Below are positions 1-10,795 of a stretch of 64,000 nt of DNA, one piece after another. A model generated the notes under the pieces. That model searched no databases. It saw nothing but the letters and a program-made list of their open reading frames with translations, and was not told the origin of the DNA. The stretch is from Paramecium tetraurelia (Eukaryota; Ciliophora; Oligohymenophorea; Peniculida; Parameciidae). Location: NCBI RefSeq assembly GCF_000165425.1, contig NW_001799111.1:9779-73778 (forward strand), in the 5' to 3' direction. Made by a program: the position numbers and the translations under genes. The first letter of the stretch is position 1. Every line of letters begins with the position of its first letter.

Positions 1-3000
1 ATCATAAAAGATTGGCGAGATTATCGATAAATGATGTGATTTTATTCCCAATATGCGCTTTCCCCTTTAAAATGAAGGAGATGGTCAAACACTTCAGCCC
101 GTCTAGTGTGAACCTCGAAATACCTATGGCTGTCTACAATGTTAAATGATTCAACATATTAAATATGTTTATTAAATACACTAAAAATAAAAAAAATTCA
201 AGAAAATTGTTTTGAATATAAAACACATGAATTTTCTCTTTAAATTATTAGTTCTATTTAGATTATTGGCATCAGGTTTTTATTTATTGATCAGATATTT
301 TCATCAAATAGAATCACAGTATCTTAATATTAGATTATAATGATATTCATGTTTGCACGATGGACATAAATCTAAATGATAAATTATTATTTTTAGAATT
401 TTTTGCATTCCATTAAAACTGAGTCCTGAATGATTTTGAATAGCATTGATCTTACACATGTCTCCAAGCCAAATGCACCTCCAAATATATTTATTGACAA
501 CTATGTTTTCCAATATTCTTTTTATGATTGGGGGTTATCTCCCTTGACAACTCTCGATTTATGAAAATCTCTTTAAATATAATAAATCGTAGTATATGAC
601 ATTATCACAATTGCCATTTACTATGATAATAGACATAATGTTATTATTCTATCTAAGCTTCTTCCACATCGCCGAATTTATTCTAAGCATCACTCCATTA
701 TTTCCTTATCAAAAATGAATTCAATTATTTGTATAACACATCAATCAAAATACTTTACCTAACCGTTCTTAACGCTTATCTTTATTTAATATGCTGCAAT
801 CTAAAATGCTAATACAAAAGCAAAATAAAAACCGCAATACCCTTACTCTAAATGTTCTTCTGATACAAGCCTCTTGGTTCAAATTATTAATCTAGGTCTT
901 GTATGATCATCTGTACTTTAAATTAGAATATTCATATAACTCCTTATTTAATCAAGTAATTTTGTAATTTTCCTTTTTTGAAAGTTAATTGATTGATTCA
1001 CCAATATTTTTTAGTTATGTATTTTACATTAAACGTTAATTTTAAATACATTTAATTAAAAAACAAAAAATCATCAATCCAGAGTTTCGAACTTGAATCT
1101 TGCTTTCCTCTCCTTTTCAAAGCAGAGTGATTAACACTTGTATATTAATCTTCTTAATGAGCACACAATGCTAAAAGAGGGTTCTCAAAAATTGCTATGT
1201 AATGAATTTAAAATATAAATGAATATATTATTTAAAAATTTATCTAGAAGTGAGAGAAATTTTTTTGAAATCTCTTGGATTTTTCTTTCTTATACAAAAA
1301 TAGGTTTGAATAAAAAAATAAGTTGGAATATGTTAAATTTGAGGATACATTATCTCAATAAAAATTTAGAGGAGGCTGAAGAGCTATGAATTGTATAATT
1401 AAAATTTTAAATTAATAAAATATAATTTATCACAATTATTAATTTGAACCTAAAGGATTCTAAATCTTATTCATTAAAAATTTTCATTTTTGAATTGAAT
1501 TGTGAATTATAAAATCGAAATGTAAACTAAAATTACCTATACCAAATTAATGAAATTTTTTTGTTTAAATATTTTCACATTAGGAAAAATTGAATTTTTT
1601 TATTTAAGAATAATTCAGACTAAAAGATTTACAATTTTAATTACAAAGAATAAGTTCAGTTGAAATTCCAATTTTATCATTGTTTTTTTTCAATTAGACA
1701 TTTTTAACTATAACAGTTTTTTCTTTTCTATAATTTTTCAATGATGTCTACTACTTTGGTTTATAAAGATATTAAGAGTATGTTTTTTAATTACTATTTT
1801 TTTATACTTTATTTCTAATTAATAATAATATTTTCTAGTAAGTTCTTGAAAATGATGTTTTTTTTTCTTGAAAAATTTTATTATTGGCATCTAATAGGGG
1901 ATGAATTTGTATTTGTGATCACCAACCAAGATAAGTCTAAAGAGCGATGCTGCATTCACAAGAAGGCTTCATAATTTTTGTTAAGATTATTTCCCTAATT
2001 TCAAATTGAAAAGTAACAGCTCATCTATACATTTTAAATGGATAGTTAGGTTTTAGATATTTTTTATTGGTACGTACCCATAATTAATAGAATATAAGTA
2101 AATTTACAACAGAATTCAACCAAACTCTTTTGAAAAAAACTGAGGGAAGATACCTATTTCAATTAATGATAGATTGCACTAAGTACAAATTTAAAATGTT
2201 TATTAATTTTGTTGAGGAAAAGAATTTAATATTGATTTACTTTCTTACTATAAATATGTATGATTTGCAGAACATTCAACACAAGTAATATTATATAACT
2301 TTAAAAATAAAAAATGTTTTATAGAAAATCAATAGATATCATTTTTTCACAACAAAAGCATTATGCATAATAAGTCTCTTTTGGATTAGCAGTTCATGGA
2401 ACCTATTGATCTCATAGAATCAAATTGAAAAAAAAAACTTTTTCTTTTAAATTTCGGTTTTATATCAAATTTTGAGCATTCCAATGCTGACCAGTTTAAA
2501 CTAATCCTTTAGATTAATCCTTGACGTAATTCAAAGTTGGTTTTCCAAATTATCAATTAGCATTAATGATTATCTGAATAATAATATTGTGTTATATTTT
2601 TCATTAAAATATTATTTTATTTGATGAAATAACAACAATTCGAACCTTTTGCTTCCTATCTGGAACTTATGACATCAAAACTAGTCTTAAACATTCAGTA
2701 ATGCCAAAAAAAACACATTTAAAGAAGATTTATTATTGTAAAATAATAAGCAAAGAAGATCTCTTATTCCATATTAAAGCTAGCCTTCTTCGCCATCCAA
2801 AAGTGAGAACATTTAAATTAATCTTCTTCTTTAAGGTTTCGATCTAAAAAATCGTAATTTTATAACACTAAACATAACAATAGAAAAATTAAAATGTTAC
2901 CATAACTGAAATTTCATAACCCATAAAAATCAAATAAAATTAATTAATATCCTTGATTAGATTTTTTGATCACCTTGGCTATATGAATATTATGAGGAGT

Positions 3001-3858
3001 TAATTTTAACTTATGATTTATTAGATGTATCCAAAAAAAATGATTGATACAGAAAAATTTAGTACTTAGATAAAGAGAATTATTTAAATTCAAGTCCAAA
3101 TGTAAGAAGATTTCAAAAGTAAATATATTCAAGCACAGCTTTATTATAAATATTAATTTACAATATATATTAACTATGATATGTATATTTTAAACTTTAA
3201 TCAATATGTTTAGAATGATAAAGCGAATTGAATGGTTATCAAATTGTTTTTAGAAACCTTCAGCGTCAATATATGTGATTTTTCAGGTATAATTCCTTCT
3301 TGAAACCTAATTATTGCAGTTACGAAAAAGGAAACTACAGGATATCAATAAACGACTCAAATCCTCCTCATAATTTTGATTATTGAATGTAGTGTAAAAC
3401 AAAACATCCACAAAACTATGGAATTTGATATCACCGATTACTCTGGATGAGCTTAAACAGGACAGGGATTTAAATCAATATGTATTGAATTATTATATTT
3501 ATCAATATCATTCTACAATGACTACAAGTTGAGTAGCTATTTAAATGAGCGAGTACCTTAAATTAAAAGCAAAGGTTATGAAGGTTAAATATATTGTGAA
3601 CTAAATAGCACTTGGCTACATTGGTAATTTTAAAAACAGTGTATCTCCTTACAAACGAATATTTTTCAAATTTTTTTTGTAAATATTTTGCCAAAATTTT
3701 TTGTTTGTTGAGATCGTAGATATTTGTTAATTGAGTTCATAATTGATATCGAATACTCTTTTCAAACAATAAAATATATAAAGTGTGTTTTTTCTTACCC
3801 CCATCAGATTTTGACTATAAATAGAATGAGAGAAGTCTAAAAAATTCAAAAAAATAAA
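1..3858. other. gene-poor AT-rich stretch
   Basis: I see no gene here that I can support firmly. Positions 1-157 have a higher GC content than the rest and read on the minus strand as an open frame ending at TGA (complement of 2-4), possibly the tail of a gene or a scrap of one. Positions about 1890-1975 read on the plus strand as a short coding-like island (GDEFVFVITNQDKSKERCC) that runs into nothing. A 69-codon minus-strand frame at 304-513 is listed separately. The rest is very AT-rich with long A and T runs. No telomeric repeat is present at the left edge, so this is not visibly a chromosome end. A gap of this size is unusual beside the tight gene packing of the rest of the window. Confidence 0.6.
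304..513 (-). CDS. possible small Cys-containing protein
   Basis: An open frame of 69 codons from ATG to a true ciliate stop (TGA). It contains no TAA or TAG. The protein has five cysteines, including a CPSCKHEYHY stretch near the C-terminus, but matches no family I recognise. It lies alone in gene-poor DNA. Frames of this size occur by chance in a code with one stop, so it may not be a gene. Confidence 0.22.
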   Translation of the reverse strand: MENIVVNKYIWRCIWLGDMCKINAIQNHSGLSFNGMQKILKIIIYHLDLCPSCKHEYHYNLILRYCDSI

Positions 3859-6800
3859 ATGAATTTCAAACAGAAACTAAGTCTCTCGATAGTTCTAATC
3901 TAAATGACATTGCTTGAAGTAAATGGTGTGGATCCGTGCAGCTCAAATTTTTAAAATGTATGTAAATGTGGAACAGATACAATATCTGAATGTTCAAATA
4001 TAGACTACTGTGTAGATATCACAGCCTCTTCTGGAAATTGTGTAGCAGCTTGTAGTAATATAGTTGTAAGTAGCTGCATTTGTGGATCATCAACAAAAAC
4101 GTATTGTAATGGAAGTTCAATTTGTACTTCTGATGTGTGTTATCCGACTTGTACAACAGCAGGATAATCAAATTGTGTTTGTGGAACTGACTAATAAATA
4201 TGTTCATCCACATATTGTGAAAATCCAAGTGCATTTTCTGGAAATTGTAAAGATGCTTGCTCTGTATCAAAAGTATCCGATTGTTATTGTGGAACAACAA
4301 CAAAAACATATTGCAGTTCAACTTAAAAATGTCAGAGTAATGCATGTATAAGCAGTTGCACTACAGCATTTCAAGCAAATTGTGTTTGTGGAACTTCAAC
4401 TCCAACAACATGCACTGCATCTACATTTTGTAAAGATCCTAGTGCATCAAAAGGATATTGCTTAACTTAGTGCGCTAATTCAAGCTCTACAGTTTGTCTT
4501 TGTGGAACATCTAAATATTGTGCTGAATATTGCGATCCTTATGCCTCTTCTCCTACTTGTTCTTTTCTTGCAGTTGACTGCACTTCAGCAAATTAAACCA
4601 ATTGTGTCTGTGGAACTACAACTCTGTCTTCGTGTAGCGGAGGTCGTAAATGTTTGGATCCAACTGCAGCAACTGGAGTATGCGCAGGTAGTTGTAGTCA
4701 ATACTAATCTACTAACTGCTACTGCGGAACTTCAACTTCTACTTATTGTGCTTCTCCAAATCAATGCTCTAACAATACATGTGGTGATAGTTCTCCTTCA
4801 AATTGCAGTTCAGCATTTCAAGCCAGCTGTTCCTGTGGTAGTTCTACAAAATCGACATGCACCTCGACAACTTATTGTGTAGATCCAAGTGCGTCTTCTG
4901 GAGTTTGCAAGTAAGCCTGCTCTATTGGAACAGTGTCTGATTGTATTTGTGGTACTTCAAGTAAAGCTTATTGTGATTCAACCAAATAGTGTTCAAGCGA
5001 CTCATGTGTTACTTCAACTCCAAATTGCAATTCAGCATTTTAAAACAGTTGTTCCTGTGGTAGTTCTACAAAATCAACATGCACTTCAACTACATATTGT
5101 GTAGATCCAAGTGCATCTTCTGGAGTTTGCAAGTAAGCCTGTTCTGGTGGAACAGTATCTGAATGTATTTGTGGTACATCAAGTAAAGCGTATTGTGATT
5201 CAACCAAACAATGTTAAAGCGACTCATGTGTTGCACTATAAAATTGTTCCACAATTAATTAAACTAGTTGTTCATGTGGAACTTCGACAAAATAAGCATG
5301 TAGTTCTAGTACTTATTGCAAAGATCCAAATGCAACAAATGGAATTTGTATTAATAAATGTTCTGGCATGACAGCAAGTGATTGTATTTGTGGATCTACT
5401 ACATTATCTCATTGTAGCTCAACTTAAAGGTGTTAAGATAGTATGGCTGCTACTGGAAATTGTTTGGACATCTGTACTTCAAACTTTTAAAGTAACTGTT
5501 CTTGTGGACAAAGTTCATATAATAATTGTGATAGCTCTAAATATTGCGCAAATGCATCTGCAAATTCTGGTTAATGTTATGATAATTGTACTGTTAGTCT
5601 TAGATCATCATGTATTTGTGGAACCACCTCTAAATAAGGATGCTCTAATTCATAAACTTGTGAAGATTCGACTGCTACTACTGGTAATTGCATTTCAATT
5701 CCAAGTTGTATTAGTAATTTTGATAATTCTTGTTAATGTGGCACATCCTAAACTTCCACATGTTCTTCATCTACTTATTGCAGTGATGTGAGCTAACCAA
5801 CAGGAGTTTGCTTATAAAATTGCAATTAAAATTTAAAATCAAATTGTATTTGTGGGACTTCAAATAAGGTTGTTTGTAATAAAACTTAAACTTGCCAAAA
5901 TGTAACAGATTAAAATGGGGTTTGTATTGAAAATTGTCAAATAAATTTATAAAGTAATTGTTTGTGTGGTCATTCGGCAACACCTTTTTGTGGTTAAAAT
6001 GAACATTGCCGAGATTATAAATCTTTTATGGGAAGTTGTGTTTAAGAATGTAATCAATTCTAAAATAACTGTGTATGTGGTACATCATATTATTCAGAAT
6101 GTACATCTACAACATATTGTTCTTCTAAATAAGAAGGTGTATGTTTAGAATAATGCTCGAGATTTTAATAGTCAAACTGTATATGTGGGATGAAAATTAA
6201 ATAGGCTTGTTCAAGTAATGAAAGCTGTGTTGATCCATATGAAGATAATGGCATTTGTAATTAAGGAACTTGCATGTAAAAATTTTAGTCAAATTGCACT
6301 TGTGGCGTCGTTAATTAAGTTAATTGCAATAAATCTTAATATTGTTTAGATTTTGCTGCCATAAATGGAAATTGCTTTGAAAAATGTCTTTCATTTCAAA
6401 ATAATTGTTTGTGTGGAATAGATAGTTATGACCTATGTTTTTCCTCCACATACTGTTTATAATAATCTAGAGGCATCTGTATGCCAGAATGCACATCAAC
6501 TAATCCTCGAAATTGCATAGCTTTGTCTGATGACTAGGCATGTCTAGATAATTTGGGCACTATTTTTAATGCCACCACTGGAAAATGTGTGCCGAATTGT
6601 AGTTAAAATGGTTCAACTAATTGTTTCTGCGGATTGGTATCATCAAATTAAGACTAGAATCAGATATGTTAATAAGGATTTGAATGCTAAAATCTTGCAA
6701 CTCCATAAATTGGGTGTGTTGAAAAATGCACAACAAATAAAAAAAAAAGTTGCTAGTGTGGATTAGATAAATCATAATATTGTAATGAGAATTAAATCTG

Positions 6801-6924
6801 TGCAGATCCATCCTTATCAATTGGAGAATGCACACAGAATGTTAGCGAGATTTAAAATGTGTAATATTCAAAAATTATACATTTTGGAATATTTGCAATA
6901 ATTGTTTTTTCCATTATAGTATGA
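3859..6924 (+). CDS. Cys-rich repeat surface protein, GPI-anchor type
   Basis: One uninterrupted frame of 1,021 codons using many TAA/TAG as Gln and ending at TGA. The N-terminus (MNFKQKLSLSIVLIQMTLLE) is a signal peptide. The body is about 25 repeats of 37-38 residues, each with a C-x-CGT/S core followed by spaced Cys and often C-x-DPSA-x-SG-x-C. The last 17 residues (KIIHFGIFAIIVFSIIV) are hydrophobic and end at the stop, as in GPI-attachment signals. This suggests a protein held on the outer cell surface. Cys-periodic, GPI-anchored surface antigens are a known Paramecium family, but classical immobilisation antigens are two to three times longer, so this is a relative or a different Cys-rich class. 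Two adjacent two-repeat units (from 4801 and from 5023) are nearly identical. No intron is needed. The start is the first ATG and gives the signal peptide. The gene is isolated, with gene-poor DNA on both sides. Confidence 0.88.
4801..5245 (+). repeat. 222-bp tandem duplication inside the surface-protein gene
   Basis: The segment beginning at 4801 is repeated at 5023 with only scattered differences: both copies read aattgca(g/a)ttcagcattt and then tgttcctgtggtagttctac. The offset is exactly 222 bp, that is 74 codons, equal to two cysteine repeats. The frame is preserved. Third-position differences between copies dominate, which fits a fairly recent duplication under constraint. Confidence 0.8.
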
Positions 6925-7932
6925 GATTGACAAAATCATTATTGATAGCAATAATATATAAATATTATAATTCCTATGATTTGATGTTATTTTGTAATTT
7001 CTAGGACTTACTTTTGAATCTCTAATTTTTAAATTAGGGTTATCAGATAAAGTTCTTTAAATCAAAAAATTGATTGAATCATGAAATACTATTTTCATAT
7101 CTAAATTTAATTCTTCTATTGGATAAATTGTAATTGTAGAATTTGGAGTTGATAAAATTTGGTATTTTGAGTAAAATATAGAAATTAGAATTTATGTCTA
7201 AATTTTTTTTTTTTCAATGGCTTTTAAAAAAGGTTTTTGATTCCTTTGAATATAAGTCTAAAAATAATCCCTTGGTTTTCAAGTTATCAATAGAACTTGA
7301 TTTAATTAAGATTATTGACATTAGGATTTAGAATTTAAATACCTGTCTATATAGTATGTTTAAATATCAAATCGAATGAAATATGCAATGTTCTCAGATA
7401 AATTATACTCTTTAAATAAAGTATTCTTTAAAAGGTTTTAATCTAAACTCATTAAGGTTACAACCTAATTGTTTTAATATGTAATGACTTTTGAATAACC
7501 CAAATCAATGTAAACAAGTTTTTGTCTATTCCTCATGTCTTGGCTTAAATAAGATTGTAAACTTTGATATCTAATTGCATCCGCTATTAAAAAATGAATC
7601 TAGTAAGCTCCTTAATTAAAATTAATATATAAACAATGATTAGCAATTTATGAAACCAATAAATTTGTAATTATATAGCAAAATTTATTGCAATACCCTA
7701 ATTTTAATTGATGACTATTAATGCTTATAGTATTAATTCCATAAAAATGAAGGAAGGTCAGAATATTAAAATTAACTAATCAAAAATAAAAGTGAATCAA
7801 AGAACATAACCAAAGATAATTAAAAAAAATACAAAAGAGAATGTTTTTGTTAATTATTTTTAAGAAGGGAAATTGTCTATTGGGATCTTATAAATATTAA
7901 AATAAAATTTGAATGTAAAATTAATATTTCTG
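6925..7932. other. intergenic, with decayed coding-like frames
   Basis: About 1 kb between the surface-protein stop and the convergent SYF1 stop. It is AT-rich, with a T10 run near 7205. On the plus strand, about 7194-7490 stays open in the ciliate code, and a second overlapping frame between about 7240 and 7670 reads more like protein but is broken by TGA. Neither resembles a family I know. It may be a gene relic or chance. Confidence 0.4.
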
Positions 7933-10359
7933 TCATTGCTGCCCTAATTGTCCTTTCTCGACTCTTTCTTTAATCTTTTTTGGATCTGGTGGCATTAAAC
8001 TGAATTTAGCCACCACGCTTTTCGAGATTCTCCTGAATTCTTTATAAGTGTCTTCATTTCCATGATGCAATTCAAAATTCTCCCAAGTTTTCCATAATCC
8101 AAAGTCATCAAATCTTGGATCACTGAACTAAGAAATATGTATGTAGACAGCTCTGGCTCTATCTATTTCTCCAAATTTTCTCTCCAATTAAGCTAATCTT
8201 AACCCCATTTGTATTAATTCTGCTTCTTACAAATTTTCTATAGCACTTTCAAACACAGGTCTGGTTTTTGTAATTCCTAGATATAAGGCTACCTTGGCTA
8301 TATATATATTGTAACTAAATAAATTGTAATTTATACGCTTCCATTTTGTCCTAGTATTCAACGTTAAATACCATTCTATCATATATTTCAATGGCATGAT
8401 TTAATAATCCATACTGTTCTTCAAATTCTCCATACATTAAATAGAATATTCGATTTTTCTAATAAAATATTGAATGATTACATCTTTTGGAACTTGCTCG
8501 ATTACTGTTTCAAACAAATTTCTTGTTCTTTCAATTTTTTATCCTCGATATCTTTATATGAATTTAGTGATGTAGACAATCCATAAATCATACAATGCTG
8601 GCCAATCAAATAATTAGACACCTGCCTCAAATACTTTAAAGGATTCTTCATAGAATGCATTATCCTCTAGAAGTTAAGCATAATTAATAATAATGAATGG
8701 AGTGACAACTTTTAATTCAACCATGCGCTTATAGGCTGCCCTCAATGATTTAAAATTTCCAAAATTTCTTTCTAGATCTAGATAGAGTTACCATAATTAT
8801 AACGAATAGGGTACCATTTCAGATGGTGTCATTTTATCTAATCTTTTTACATACTTTTTAAATAACCCTTATTTGATGACAGAAAGAGAATCATTAACAA
8901 ATCCATCTAAAAGTAAAATTTCAACCCATTAAGACCAGAGGTTAACATGTTCTTCAATATTTTTAAATTCTATTTTTGATCCCTTAGAAAAGATTTAATT
9001 GCAAGTCTTCCAATCTCCTTTGTCTCTGTAGTATTTGGCATAGGCTATCCAGATGTCACTCAGCTTTCCATTATCTGCTAGATTTGGCTCCACAATTTCA
9101 AGTGCTTCAGTGAAAGTCTTCAAGGCCATTCTTTCATCCCTTTTTACCAATTCAATCCTTTTTAACCACTCTTCAACATTATATTTATTTTATCTCAATA
9201 TACAGGAGTTTAATAGGATCGGCCTTCTTTCCAAAAGTTCATCCAATCTATCCATTTTTAATAATAACTCATCTTCTATTTGTACTTCATCGTCTTGTGA
9301 TGACTTTATTTTTAATAATTAATCCAATTTAGTTGATAATATTGTATCATCAATATCATCTTGATTCTCATCATTCTCATCGAAGTCTTCCAACATTTGG
9401 ATTATTGTTTCTTCATATTTAACATATGCATTAAAAACCAAACTGAAATCTTTCACAGTGAGTACATTATTAACAGCATCTTCAAATGTGTCTCTGGCTT
9501 ATTCAAATTGGCCTGTTTTAATATAATAATCTGCCAATTTGATCCACAATTAACCAATCTCATCTGAATATTTCTTGATTCCAAACTTCATTATTGATGC
9601 TGCATCTATGGGCAAATCATTAGGATGTCTAGCGATTATTTCACATAAGTATTTCATAAAGTCATATTTGGTTTTCCCACTTGATGAATTGAATTGATCA
9701 TCATTTAAGATATCAACCAAAATTTAACATGCATTTCCCCACAATTACTTTGATACCAAGTAATCTAAATACTCTTCTTTGTAATCAGGATTTATCTTAA
9801 TATATCTATTATAAATTGAAATTGCGGTCTTTATTGAGTCTGTTTTCGATATCTGAAATTTAATTTTAATTCATACCCATTAGCAATACGCCTTCCAAAT
9901 TCTATGATGTTGAGTGACAGGTAATGATTAAAGGGCTCGATCATAAATATTTCTAGTATGTGTGTATTTCTGCAATGATGCACTATATTCAGCATACATC
10001 AACCATATGTTAGGCATTTTGTGCATATAGACCAAAGCTCTTTCAAAATACGAAATCATCTCCTCAAATTTATTCGACAAAAATGTGCTTCTACCTCCCA
10101 AATCTTCAAGTTATTCCTTTAAATAGTTGAACCATAATTTATAGCAATTTGGAATGTATTTAAAGGCTCTTTCATACAAATCTATTCTAGTTGCATAAGG
10201 TTTATCTCGATGTGCCTATAATACAATCCACCAAGCTCTTAAAGTGAATCTTGAATATTATTCTTGTTGAGTATCAGGAGCAGCAAAAACGACTTCAAAC
10301 TTTGAACTGCCCTTGACCTCTAATTATTCTAATTTATAGTGAAGCAATTGCGCATTCAT
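7933..10359 (-). CDS. SYF1: pre-mRNA splicing factor SYF1/XAB2
   Basis: A HAT-repeat (half-a-TPR) scaffold of the NineTeen complex, which joins the spliceosome at activation; the human protein XAB2 also acts in transcription-coupled repair. Family signatures are clear: ALVYMHKMPNIWLMYAEY and RALQSLPVTQHHRIWKAY near the N-terminus, LYLGITKTRPVFE late, and DDFGLWKTWENFELHHGNED before the C-terminus, all at the expected positions. Length is about 790 residues against about 855 in human. At least two introns are needed: 9853-9876 (24 nt) and 8315-8336 (22 nt); the second restores NIYIAKVALYLG, matching the family. I chose the ATG at 10357-10359 because an in-frame TGA lies just upstream. The acidic tail found in animals is missing: the protein ends soon after the HGNED block with a short KERVEKGQLGQQ-like tail. 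Nuclear, housekeeping. Confidence 0.93.
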
Positions 10360-10795
10360 TAATTTTTATAAAATTCAATAATTTAATAAATAATACTCTT
10401 TCCCTCTCACTCATCATTATTAATAACAAAAATAAAACAATTCAATAGGTCTTATCGATTCGACCAAATCATCAATCTATCTAAATATAACAATAAAATA
10501 GAATGCAGATAGAAAGTACAAATATTTTAGAACTGAACTGAGAGTGTTTTAAAATAAGAATACTTCATTAAATTAATTTTTATGACATCAAATATCAACT
10601 AAATAAAGGATTAATATATTATTAATTAGATTACAAAATTTAAACAATGTACTTTACTAATCTGAAAATACAACACTACAAACATTATATGTCCCTGTAA
10701 GAATAAGATAATTGAATAATTCAAGACTGAAAAGTTATATAATTAATTATGTTGTAAAAATACTTTTAGATAGAACTTATTTTATAATTTTTTGA
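10360..10795. other. intergenic, SYF1 upstream / eIF3a downstream
   Basis: About 435 bp of AT-rich DNA between the SYF1 start and the eIF3a stop, both on the minus strand. It should hold the SYF1 promoter and the eIF3a 3' end. I see no conserved element or RNA gene. Confidence 0.6.

Noticed and set aside
1075-1150. tRNA-like segment on the minus strand (CAAGTTCGAAAC with a nearby hairpin)
   Set aside because: The T-arm stem does not pair (TCAAG against CTCTG) and no acceptor stem or proper 7-base anticodon loop forms.
4082-6148. Several hydrophobic plus-strand frames inside the surface gene
   Set aside because: They are out-of-frame readings of the Cys-rich repeats.
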